64,000 nucleotides of DNA from Hygrocybe punicea. Lineage: Eukaryota; Basidiomycota; Agaricomycetes; Agaricales; Hygrophoraceae. Position numbers and translations under genes: made by a program. Below, piece by piece: positions 35,110 through 45,668 of the stretch. The notes beneath the pieces were generated by a model, which ran no database searches, had not been told where the DNA came from, and saw only the letters and a program-made list of their open reading frames with translations. Positions within the stretch are counted from its first letter, which is position 1; every line of letters starts with the position of its first letter. The stretch lies in assembly GCA_963556145.1 (NCBI GenBank), contig OY744473.1, forward strand, positions 2,542,001-2,606,000, written 5' to 3'.

Positions 35110-36930
35110 CAAAAGGTAGGTACACATAGCGCAGTTGCTTGCTGGGGGGGTAGGTTAACCCAAAAGACAGCTCTTGCTGGGGAAATGTGGTGTGGTAGGT
35201 TGACCCAGGTACAGATCTTGCTGGTCAAGGGCGCATGGGTGGGTCAACCCGGTGTCAGCTCTGCCATGGGGTAGGTTAACCCAGGGCAGCTATTCCAGGA
35301 TGGATGGGTTGACCCAGGTCCAGCTGTTCAAGCCATGTGGGTTTACCTGGCTTCAGTTATTGCTGCAGCACTGGGTTGACCCTAGACCAGTTCTTGCTGC
35401 ACACTGGGGTTGACCTGGACCCAGCTGTTGCTGTGGCATTGGGTTGACCAGGGCCCAGCACATGCTGGAGGGGGTGACTGGGGTCCAGCAATTGCTGGGT
35501 TGACCTGCCCCAGCTCTTGCTGCAGGATTGGGTCAACCCAGGTCCAGCTCTTGTTGCAGCATCGGGTCAACCCAGGTCCAGCTCTTACTGCTGCACCGGG
35601 TGGACCCAGGGCCATCTTTTGCTGCAGCACTGGGTCAACCCGGGGCCAGCTATTGCTGGAGCATTGGGTTGACCTGGTCCCAGCTCTTGCTGCAGCACTG
35701 GGTTGACCCAGGTCCAGCACCTCCTGCAGGGCCTGGGTTGACCAGGGTCCAGCTATTGATGCAGCACTTGGTTGACCCAGGTCCAGCAATTACTGTGGCA
35801 TTGGGTTGACCTGGTCCCAGCTCTTGCTGCAGCACTGGGTTGACCCAGGTCCAGCACTTCCTGCAGGGCTTGGGTTGACCGGGTCCAGCTATTTCTGCAG
35901 CACTGGGTTGACCCTGGCCCAGCACTTGCTGCAGGGTAGGTTGACCAGGGTCCAGCTATTGCTGCAGCACTGGGTTGACCAGGGTCCAGCACTTGCTGCA
36001 GGGCTTGGGTTGACCAGGGTCCAGCTATTGCTGCTGCACTAGGTTGACCCTGGCCCAGCACTTGCTGCAGGGTAGGTTGACCTGGTACCAGCTCTTGCTG
36101 CAGCACTGGGTTGACCCAGGTCCAGCACTTCCTGCAGGGCTTGGGTTGACCGGGGTCCAGCTATTTCTGCAGCACTGGGTTGACCCTGGCCCAGCACTTG
36201 CTGCAGGGTAGGTTGACCAGGGTCCAGCACTTGCTGCAGGGCTTGGGTTGACCAGGGTCCAGCTATTGCTGCTGCACTAGGTTGACCCTGGCCCAGCACT
36301 TCATGCAGGGTAGGTTGACCTGGTCCCAGCTCTTGCTGCAGCACTGGGTTGACCCAGGTCCAGCACTTCCTGCAGGGCTTGGGTTGACCGGGTCCAGCTA
36401 TTTCTGCAGCACTGGGTTGACCCTGGCCCAGCACTTGCTGCAGGGTAGGTTGACCAGGGTCCAGCTATTGCTGCAGCACTGGGTTGACCAGGGTCCAGCA
36501 CTTGCTGCAGGGCTTGGGTTGACCAGGGTCCAGCTATTGCTGCTGCACTAGGTTGACCCTGGCCCAGCACTTGCTGCAGGGTAGGTTGACTGGGGTCCAG
36601 CTATTGCTGCAGCACTTGGTTGACCGAGGTCCAGCAATTACTGCAGCATTGGGTTGACCTGGTCCCAGCTCTTGCTGCAGCACTGGGTTGACCAGGGTCC
36701 AGCTATTGCTGCAGGGTAGGTTGACTGGGGTCCAGCCCGTTCTGTAGCGTTGGGTTGATCCTGGACCCACCCAATCGGCAGGATTGGGTTCACCACGGCC
36801 TGGCTATTGCTCCAGCACTGGGTTGCCATGCTCAGCTCTTGCTGCAGAATTGGGTTGACCCTGGCCTAGCTCTCGCTGCAGGATTGGGTTGACCAGGATC
36901 CAGCTCTTGCTGCCATGTGGGCTCATGTTG
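35110..36930 (-). repeat. 33-34 bp minisatellite, left arm
   Basis: About fifty units with the pattern GGGTTGACCNGGTCCAGC then NNTTGCTGCAGNNCT. Units alternate among a few subtypes (CAGCACT-type, CAGGGCTT-type, CAGGGTA-type), forming higher-order repeats. All six frames are open for long distances, giving spurious proteins. The array is repeated inverted at 41190-43010. Confidence 0.9.
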
Positions 36931-37599
36931 GTCCACAGGCTTGAGCCACACCCCAGTCTGCCTGCAATTATTTCATGTTCACAACATTGACAGAGCTCAC
37001 ACCAGCTCAAGCCAATATTTACTCAGAAACTGCCATATAAAGTCATCAAAAATTTTCAATCTGTACATGACACACAATGTACCACGTAATATAATTTGAA
37101 TGCACTTATTAAAAGCACAGGGAATAGCAAAATTAAAACATTATTATTTTGACAATGCACAATATCTTACTTTCACTATCAGCTATCAGCCGTTACAGGA
37201 GCTATTTATTCCCAATGACAATCTATGACAAAATCAGAACTTACCACACTTCAAATATTGTGCTTTTCTATTTAATATTGCTCAATTCTCCATTGGAATC
37301 AATATATATAACCTCACTATTACTTAAAATAGACACATAAATTTAATGATTATTTTATCCAAATACATAATTATATAGTGAAGGGCAGAAGGCAGGTGAG
37401 AGGAAGATAGGGGAGTGGGAGAGGGAGGAAGGTGGGAGTAGGAGAGGGAGGAAGGTGGGAGTGGGAGAAGGGAGTGGGAGTGGGAGAAGGGGGAAGGTGG
37501 GAAGGCAGCAGGGACGGGAGGGAGACAGAGATGGAGACGGAGAGGGAGAGGGAGAGGGAGAGGGAGAGGGAGGAGGAGAGGGAGGAGAGTCGGAAGTAC

Positions 37600-38115
37600 A
37601 TACCGGTTGCGTTCCCGTTGTCCTCGTCGTCTTTGTCTACGTCTCCGCCGTCCTCGTCCTCGTCGTTCCCGTCCCAGTCGTCCCCGTCCCCATCGTCCAC
37701 GTTTCCGCCGTTCCAGTCCCTGTCGTTCCCGTTCCCGTCGTTCCTCTCGGTGTCGTCATCGTCCTCGTTGTCGTTGTCATCGCCCGTAGTCCTCGTCGTC
37801 CGCCAGATCGTCGTCGTCGTCTGCGTCGTCCTATCGTCCCCTCGCTATCCGTCCCCGTCGTTCCCGTCCCCGTCGTTCCCGTTCCCGTCGTCCCCGTTCC
37901 CATCGTCCTCCTTGTCATCGTCATCGTCATCGTCATCGTCGTCGTCATCGTCGTCGTCCTCGTCGTCGTCATCGTCGTCGTCCTCGTCGTCGTCATCGTC
38001 GTCGTCCTCTCGTCCTCGTTGTCGTCATCCCCGTCTCCGTCCCCGTCGTCGTCCTCGTCGTTCCCTGGATGCTCCCGTCGTCCTGTTGTCTCTTCGCTGG
38101 CCGTCTCCGTCCCCG
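37600..38115 (-). repeat. CGT/CGA-type trinucleotide-rich tract
   Basis: Dense (CGTCGTC)/(CATCGT) microsatellite, strongest at 37915-38010. On the minus strand it could encode an Asp/Gly-rich tail behind a short exon, with a GTAAGT donor near 38332 and a CAACAG acceptor near 38240. A similar plus-strand layout occurs in the right half (GTAAAT donor at about 39976, TTTTGCAG acceptor near 40031, Asp-rich frame to about 40540). The mirrored arrangement hints at a small acidic protein encoded by the element, but low complexity makes this weak. Confidence 0.4.
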
Positions 38116-38437
38116 TCGTCTTCCCTGGCTGGCCGTCTGTGCCCTCGTCGCCTCTGTCCCCGTCGTTGCCTGCCATCCGCCGTTTCGGCCCTTCAGTTGG
38201 GTGTTGACGTGACATGGCGCGGGCATGCCTGTTGCGGTTAATTTCAGGCGCGGCAGTGAGAAAGTCCTTCATAAAAACAATAATATTATCTAGCATAGTA
38301 ATAGTAATAAATTTTGAGAAATCTACTTACCTTCTACTTGATTTTGCTGCTGTTGCTGTTCTCGTGGACGCATCGTGGAGTACGCGACGATTTGAACCCA
38401 CGCCGGAGGTTGCCGATAATCTGCCCAAACGGGCGCG

Positions 38438-39034
38438 AGTTGCCTTATATGTAACCAAGATCTTACTTTTCTCAGTGTAATTGCATGGAGCACAACGACT
38501 GTGTAGCACATTTAAGACCATGTAGAGATAGAATTAGCCTCTAACTACATCCTCCCCAAATTTTGTATTTTATTATGGCATACATAGAGAGATATCCATG
38601 ATTCATTGATACCTCCCTGCCAATTCCGGACCCTTAAAGTGCTACATTACCAATATTGCTCTGAAAAATATGAGAATAATTTGGAAACTACTATGTAAAG
38701 TATCTATTGTATTGATGATCAGTGCCTGGCACTTGGTGGTCCCGGAATCTGTTGTAGCCAAGAAATGAAAGGTTCAAAGTAAAGCTGAACTTGAAGTTCG
38801 GACTCGGTTGATGGGTCAGCCACAATGCACAATTCTGTGCATTTGCTTGGCTGAAACAAAGGTCCTGGTCCACCCACAATCAGGCACTTATGTGTACCAC
38901 AATGAGTACTCATTAAAGTACTCCTTAGATTAATTTCAGATTTTTAAGACAAAGTTAGATCATTAAGGGTCCAATTCTGGCAGAGGAATGGAATAAATTG
39001 TGAATAGCTCTTGATGCAGGGCCGAATAAAATAC
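38438..39034 (+). repeat. 597-bp sequence left of the gap, duplicated on the right of it
   Basis: Begins AGTTGCCTTATATG and ends CCGAATAAAATAC, directly against the N run. It matches 39135-39730 base for base as far as I can follow, except GCAGGGCCG here against GCAGGCCG there. Direct duplication of exactly the sequence abutting a gap indicates unmerged contig ends more than biology. Confidence 0.85.
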
Positions 39035-39134
39035 NNNNNNNNNNNNNNNNNNNNNNNNNNNNNNNNNNNNNNNNNNNNNNNNNNNNNNNNNNNNNNNNNN
39101 NNNNNNNNNNNNNNNNNNNNNNNNNNNNNNNNNN
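39035..39134. other. assembly gap (100 N)
   Basis: Exactly 100 ambiguous bases, the conventional placeholder for a gap of unknown size. Both flanks carry the same ~597 bp, so the real sequence may contain no missing DNA here. Confidence 0.98.
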
Positions 39135-39730
39135 AGTTGCCTTATATGTAACCAAGATCTTACTTTTCTCAGTGTAATTGCATGGAGCACAACGACTGTG
39201 TAGCACATTTAAGACCATGTAGAGATAGAATTAGCCTCTAACTACATCCTCCCCAAATTTTGTATTTTATTATGGCATACATAGAGAGATATCCATGATT
39301 CATTGATACCTCCCTGCCAATTCCGGACCCTTAAAGTGCTACATTACCAATATTGCTCTGAAAAATATGAGAATAATTTGGAAACTACTATGTAAAGTAT
39401 CTATTGTATTGATGATCAGTGCCTGGCACTTGGTGGTCCCGGAATCTGTTGTAGCCAAGAAATGAAAGGTTCAAAGTAAAGCTGAACTTGAAGTTCGGAC
39501 TCGGTTGATGGGTCAGCCACAATGCACAATTCTGTGCATTTGCTTGGCTGAAACAAAGGTCCTGGTCCACCCACAATCAGGCACTTATGTGTACCACAAT
39601 GAGTACTCATTAAAGTACTCCTTAGATTAATTTCAGATTTTTAAGACAAAGTTAGATCATTAAGGGTCCAATTCTGGCAGAGGAATGGAATAAATTGTGA
39701 ATAGCTCTTGATGCAGGCCGAATAAAATAC
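39135..39730 (+). repeat. 596-bp duplicate of 38438-39034
   Basis: Starts exactly at the first base after the gap and ends at AATAAAATAC 39730, followed by unique sequence. Minus-strand frames of about 60 codons occur identically in both copies and are not recognisable genes. Confidence 0.85.
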
Positions 39731-41189
39731 AAATTTTGGTATGAGGGTAGATATACCATATTTACACCTTTTGAGGATCTCACTTCGGGTATGCATGCAT
39801 TGTTGTGCATGCTAGAAGATTCAAAAGCGTCAGCGACACTTCCATGTTTGGCAACTCGAACCCGTTTGGGGAAATCGGCAACAGCCGGTTGGCTTTCCCG
39901 CGCGAGTTCAAAGCTTCGACTCGTTGATTTCAACAACGCGTCAACGCGTCAGACGGGTGCAGAGGAACACCCAAGGTAAATTTCTGATTTGAACATTTTT
40001 GTCTTCTTTGCTAATTGTTGACCTTTTGCAGCTACACCACGCCAAACACAGGCGAATCCAAAAACCCATCACCAGAACACAACGCGCCAGCAAACAGAAC
40101 GGAAGCCGACGAAAACGGCCACCGTGAGGATGGCGGAAACGAGGCCGCGAGGCCGGGTACGAGGATGCGCCAACGACCAGGACGGACGGCCGAGACAACC
40201 ACGACGGCAACGACGAGGACAGTCGACGAGGTCACAGACGGCCGGCGACGGGACAACGGGACGGAGAAGGATAGCGACGGGACGACAGGACGACGGAGAC
40301 GACGACGACCATCCGGGGGACGACGACAACCATCCAGGTGGCGACGAGGACGACGACGGGGACGGAGACGCGGATGACGACGACAACGAGGACGATGACG
40401 ACGACGACGGGAACGACGGGAACGGGAACGACAGCGACGGGGACGACGGGGACGAGGACGGCGGAGACGCAGACGAGGACGACGGGACGAGGACGGCGGA
40501 GACGTAGACGAAGACGACGAGGACAACGGGAACGTATGTACATTCCACTCTCCTCCCTCTCCCTCTCCCTCTCCGTCTCCATCTCTGTCTCCCTCCCGTC
40601 CCTGCTGCCTTCCCACCTTCCCCCTTCTCCCACTCCCACTCCCTTCTCCCACTCCCACCTTCCTCCCTCTCCTACTCCCACCTTCCTCCCTCTCCCACTC
40701 CCCTATCTTCCTCTCACCTGCCTTCTGCCCTTCACTATATAATTATGTATTTGGATAAAATAATCATTAAATTTATGTGTCTATTTTAAGTAATAGTGAG
40801 GTTATATATATTGATTCCAATGGAGAATTGAGCAATATTAAATAGAAAAGCACAATATTTGAAGTGTGGTAAGTTCTGATTTTGTCATAGATTGTCATTG
40901 GGAATAAATAGCTCCTGTAACGGCTGATAGCTGATAGTGAAAGTAAGATATTGTGCATTGTCAAAATAATAATGTTTTAATTTTGCTATTCCCTGTGCTT
41001 TTAATAAGTGCATTCAAATTATATTACGTGGTACATTGTGTGTCATGTACAGATTGAAAATTTTTGATGACTTTATATGGCAGTTTCTGAGTAAATATTG
41101 GCTTGAGCTGGTGTGAGCTCTGTCAATGTTGTGAACATGAAATAATTGCAGGCAGACTGGGGTGTGGCTCAAGCCTGTGGACCAACATG

Positions 41190-43010
41190 AGCCCACATGG
41201 CAGCAAGAGCTGGATCCTGGTCAACCCAATCCTGCAGCGAGAGCTAGGCCAGGGTCAACCCAATTCTGCAGCAAGAGCTGAGCATGGCAACCCAGTGCTG
41301 GAGCAATAGCCAGGCCGTGGTGAACCCAATCCTGCCGATTGGGTGGGTCCAGGATCAACCCAACGCTACAGAACGGGCTGGACCCCAGTCAACCTACCCT
41401 GCAGCAATAGCTGGACCCTGGTCAACCCAGTGCTGCAGCAAGAGCTGGGACCAGGTCAACCCAATGCTGCAGTAATTGCTGGACCTCGGTCAACCAAGTG
41501 CTGCAGCAATAGCTGGACCCCAGTCAACCTACCCTGCAGCAAGTGCTGGGCCAGGGTCAACCTAGTGCAGCAGCAATAGCTGGACCCTGGTCAACCCAAG
41601 CCCTGCAGCAAGTGCTGGACCCTGGTCAACCCAGTGCTGCAGCAATAGCTGGACCCTGGTCAACCTACCCTGCAGCAAGTGCTGGGCCAGGGTCAACCCA
41701 GTGCTGCAGAAATAGCTGGACCCGGTCAACCCAAGCCCTGCAGGAAGTGCTGGACCTGGGTCAACCCAGTGCTGCAGCAAGAGCTGGGACCAGGTCAACC
41801 TACCCTGCATGAAGTGCTGGGCCAGGGTCAACCTAGTGCAGCAGCAATAGCTGGACCCTGGTCAACCCAAGCCCTGCAGCAAGTGCTGGACCCTGGTCAA
41901 CCTACCCTGCAGCAAGTGCTGGGCCAGGGTCAACCCAGTGCTGCAGAAATAGCTGGACCCCGGTCAACCCAAGCCCTGCAGGAAGTGCTGGACCTGGGTC
42001 AACCCAGTGCTGCAGCAAGAGCTGGTACCAGGTCAACCTACCCTGCAGCAAGTGCTGGGCCAGGGTCAACCTAGTGCAGCAGCAATAGCTGGACCCTGGT
42101 CAACCCAAGCCCTGCAGCAAGTGCTGGACCCTGGTCAACCCAGTGCTGCAGCAATAGCTGGACCCTGGTCAACCTACCCTGCAGCAAGTGCTGGGCCAGG
42201 GTCAACCCAGTGCTGCAGAAATAGCTGGACCCGGTCAACCCAAGCCCTGCAGGAAGTGCTGGACCTGGGTCAACCCAGTGCTGCAGCAAGAGCTGGGACC
42301 AGGTCAACCCAATGCCACAGTAATTGCTGGACCTGGGTCAACCAAGTGCTGCATCAATAGCTGGACCCTGGTCAACCCAGGCCCTGCAGGAGGTGCTGGA
42401 CCTGGGTCAACCCAGTGCTGCAGCAAGAGCTGGGACCAGGTCAACCCAATGCTCCAGCAATAGCTGGCCCCGGGTTGACCCAGTGCTGCAGCAAAAGATG
42501 GCCCTGGGTCCACCCGGTGCAGCAGTAAGAGCTGGACCTGGGTTGACCCGATGCTGCAACAAGAGCTGGACCTGGGTTGACCCAATCCTGCAGCAAGAGC
42601 TGGGGCCAGGTCAACCCAGCAATTGCTGGACCCCAGTCACCCCCTCCAGCATGTGCTGGGCCCTGGTCAACCCAATGCCGCAGCAACAGCTGGGTCCAGG
42701 TCAACCCCAGTGTGCAGCAAGAACTGGTCTAGGGTCAACCCAGTGCTGCAGCAATAACTGAAGCCAGGTAAACCCACATGGCTTGAACAGCTGGACCTGG
42801 GTCAACCCATCCATCCTGGAATAGCTGCCCTGGGTTAACCTACCCCATGGCAGAGCTGACACTGGGTTGACCCACCCAGGCGCCCTTGACCAGCAAGATC
42901 TGTACCTGGGTCAACCTACCACACCACATTTCCCCAGCAAGAGCTGTCTTTTGGGTTAACCTACCCCCCCAGCAAGCAACTGCGCTATGTGTACCTACCT
43001 TTTGCAACTA
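41190..43010 (+). repeat. 33-34 bp minisatellite, right arm
   Basis: Inverted copy of the 35110-36930 array, with the same order of unit subtypes. Small differences exist: a one-base indel near 35505/42607 shifts the spurious frames, so the arms are two real, slightly diverged copies. Confidence 0.9.
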
Positions 43011-43054
43011 TATCTGTGATCGGGTTAACCAAAACGACTGGGTCTACTGGGATT

Positions 43055-44403
43055 CCAGGGTTGTGATCAGGATCTGGTTGAATCTCCTCTTGCCGTGGCC
43101 CCCAGAAATCCTCATCGTAATCATTGTCCTTGTTGTCGTGGTCATCCTCCGGCCCAAACTCCTCACAACAGTCCCATTCATTCCAGAAAGCATCATAGCG
43201 TCGCTGATTTGCCCCATAATTCCCTAACGTTTCTTCTCTCGCACTCCGCAGAACCGCCTTACGTATGAGCTGCGAAGGAATCTCATCGCTTTTGACCCAT
43301 TCAAATACTTTCGCGCTAATGGTGGGTGGGTTGCGCTCACGATTCAACCGAGTCTGAGGAGCTGAAGGGGATTCCTTCTCCAGCTTCTGAGCATTCATCC
43401 TTTCACGCTCAGCAAAGAAGTCCTTCCATGTGGGCTGGGCCTTCGTGGGATGGGTGCTGGAAAGAGCCGGGCTTGCTTGGTCCTGGGCGTCCTGTGAAGC
43501 TGAAGGCGCCATGGTGAGGAGATGCGAAGATGCTGAGGGAGCAGAGGTGAAGAAAGTGGTCGCGTCCTGTAGTTTATGGGGAGGAGGAGCCAAACCCTGG
43601 AGCCAGGTGTGCTGGCGAACGGCTTGTGCTTCTTCCGCTCTCCAAGGATACCAAACAGGGACGTGGTAATGACAGAACCACTCCACTGCTGGTTGTGTTT
43701 TTTCGGGATCCAATAGGTCTAGGAAGACCCCTACGCGAGGAGCAAATGACGAAAAGGTGTGGACAGAAGACGAAGCGACCCCTGCCAACCAGGACTGGTC
43801 AAAGCCAGCCTCTGCCAACCGGGTAAACCAGTCCGGGATGAGGGCGTCGCGGAAGTGTGACTCTCCTGCAGCCATGAGAAAGGAGAGGGCAGCCATGGAA
43901 ACTACAAACCAGTCCCTCGAAATGATGGCATGCCATCGCGCGATGTAGTGGCTTTTGTGAGGTCGTCCATAGCCCCATGCGGAGGGGTGCCAAGGCAGTA
44001 GGACAGCAACAGGGTATTTCTGCGCCAACAAGGCAATGGCGTGGACCAGCCTTTGCTCGAGCCGAAGCCAACGGCTGGTGAGGTAGGGATGAAGGTGGAA
44101 TCCCCCCTCCTCCTTCTCAAGGGGTGGCACGTGGGCAAGTCGGTCGAATGGATAGCCACTGAATGAGGGATGGACCGGCAAGAAGCTCAGATAACTGAAC
44201 GCCGAGGTCCACCACCGGGGATGTTGGTAATCCTGCAGGCGGCCGGGCGATCGGGTCTGGAAAACGTTGGTCGTGAGGAGGTGAGGCGGTTTGGGTGGAG
44301 GAGAGGATATACTGCGGGAGGAATTGGGGGAGTAGTAAAGCACCCCGTTCAGGAGGTGCGCCCGTCCTTCAGAGTGGTCCAGCGGCTGTGGTGGAGCAGA
44401 CAT
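43055..44403 (-). pseudogene. gene a, 5' part: repetitive Agaricomycete protein of unknown function, split by the 8-kb element
   Basis: The frame is open upstream to 44517. I choose ATG 44403 because the residues before it read like the hairpin-repeat leader. About 450 residues are intact: W-W-T-S-A-F-S-Y-L-S-F-L-P, a helical F-V-V-S-M-A-A-L-S-F-L-M-A-A segment, P-D-W-F-T, V-E-W-F-C-H-Y-H-V-P-V-W-Y-P-W and a basic/acidic tail. The frame reads to the insertion point at 43055 and resumes at 35059. Many copies of this family occur in Agaricomycete genomes to my knowledge; no enzymatic motif is evident. Its 5' flank is one of three copies of the hairpin-rich region R. The interruption and two in-frame TGAs further on make it inactive. 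Confidence 0.65.
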
Positions 44404-44495
44404 GACGTCCAAATAACCAACACAAGGGATGAGGTGATGGTGGGAAAAGTACGCAAGATTGAAGGGCGTGGCAAGATCAGGGCGAAGAAGGAAGG

Positions 44496-45440
44496 CGTGT
44501 CTGGGAGCCCAAAACACGCTTGGGAAACTGAAGACCTGACCGGGAGGAGCACTAAGGTACAGGAAGTGGGATTGGTGTCTGGGGAGCCCAAAACACGTCA
44601 GGGTGCGAGTCTGGAGAAAAAGATCGTGAGCTCAGGAGCGGGACTTCGGCCAAGCATCTGCAGCGTCTCAAAGCTCGCTGGCCCACTCGGTCCCAGGGTT
44701 GATCCCTGAGTGGCCCAACGAGCGGCGAGAGGCCGGCAGAAAAAAAAGCACTCACGTGCAGGAATGGGGCGATGAGACCACGCCAAAGCCGTGTAGGGAG
44801 GAATCCGGGGGCGCTGACGCGTAACGGGGAATCCGGGGGGAGCACTGGTGGAAGAGGAAGCGAACAACGTGTCTGGGAGCCCAAAACATGATAGATAGAC
44901 GACGGAGGAGGCAGCGGGCGCGTGTCTGGGAACCTAAAACACGCTGAGGAGAAGGAGAAAAAAACAAAAAGCCCCAATAAGGCGAGCCCACCCAAACAAA
45001 GACAAACAACCAAAAAAGGTCTCAACGCCTTGCCTTCTAAGTTCTTCATCAGCGTCTTATGGGTTCCCAGAGACGCTGAGCCCACCCCTCATTCCCTCGT
45101 CCGTCGCATGACCCGGGAACGTTTGCCATCTGCCCCCCGTCACTTTGCTCGAACCGCTGGCCGTACGTCCTCGCTCATCAAATCTTCAGCGTCTTATGGG
45201 TTCCCAGAGACACTGAGTCGGCTCCTCACTCTGTCCCTTTCGCTCACTAAGTCTTTCCCTCATTCCTTTTCCTCATTCTCTCATCTTCAAGTTGCCCGGG
45301 AATGTTCACCATTCACCTGTTGAATCACACCATCCTCGCTCACCAAATCTTCAGCGTCTTATGGGTTCCCAGAGACGCTGAGTCAGCTCCTCACTCCCCT
45401 TCTTTGCTTCAGTCACGCAAGTACTTCATTTCATTATCAT
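44496..45440 (-). repeat. hairpin-rich region R, copy A (5' of gene a)
   Basis: Reverse-oriented copy of the regions at 48335-49206 and 60783-61700. It contains two hairpin families. Type 1 has stem CAGCGTCT/AGACGCTG around TGGGAACCCA-like loops, at 45050-45078, 45187-45215 and 45352-45380. Type 2 has CGTGTCTGGGAGCCCAAAACA ending in CG, at 44496-44518, 44574-44597, 44868-44890 and 44921-44943. Multiple subterminal repeats are characteristic of CACTA elements, where they bind the element's accessory protein. The open frames through it are shared by all copies and are unlikely to be proteins. Confidence 0.75.
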
Positions 45441-45668
45441 GCCGTGCACTTTAGCACAAGTCGTTCTACGCCTCCACGATCTCTGCCGTTCCTTCAACAA
45501 TCACTAGCTTTCTCAGTCCCAACAGTTGCCTAAGTTTGTCTTCGTCCATGTCGGCAAATGGTGTCCATGGGTCTTCAAGTTTCTTCTCGAAGATGGGGAT
45601 TTTGTGCAATTCGAGGTTCTCCTGAATGACGGCGGCGACCGATCCCGCACCCTACCCATGCTATCAGA

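Larger units (their letters stand above)
35063..43051. mobile_element. 8-kb inverted-repeat (foldback-like) element with 3-bp target duplication
   Basis: The left end CCCAGTAGACCCAGTCGTTT is mirrored exactly at the right end (..CTACTGGG at 43051). ATT flanks both sides (35060-35062, 43052-43054). The arms match for at least 2.5 kb (35063 to about 37.6 kb against 43051 to about 40.5 kb) with few indels, then diverge but stay related in the Asp/Arg-coding repeats nearer the centre. The arms contain a long minisatellite. No transposase is recognisable, so it is non-autonomous. A 3-bp duplication is compatible with CACTA/EnSpm or Harbinger-type transposases. The true length is uncertain because of the gap at the centre. 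Confidence 0.75.

Noticed and set aside
35110..36930. CRISPR array
   Set aside because: Repeats are contiguous and degenerate with no unique spacers of uniform length, there are no cas genes, and the organism is eukaryotic.
38360..38445. tRNA-like B box (GGTTCAAATC on the minus strand)
   Set aside because: No A box, acceptor stem or anticodon arm could be paired around it.
37432..40742. Arg/Ser- and Thr-rich frames around the trinucleotide tract
   Set aside because: Microsatellite translations; only a possible small acidic protein is mentioned, with low confidence.
35382..42761. Many frames rich in L-G-Q-P-S-A-A or W-V-D-P-G-P-A repeats
   Set aside because: All lie in the 33-34 bp minisatellite and its mirror copy and appear in several frames at once.
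33874..44403. Two separate genes flanking the 8-kb element
   Set aside because: Codon phase is exactly continuous after removing the element and one ATT, and both parts resemble one family, so it is one interrupted gene.
44552..45085. Leu/Phe/Pro-rich frame conserved in all three R copies as a membrane protein
   Set aside because: Several frames are open at once in the same stretch, the conservation is at DNA level, and it is full of hairpin repeats; more likely leader or subterminal sequence.
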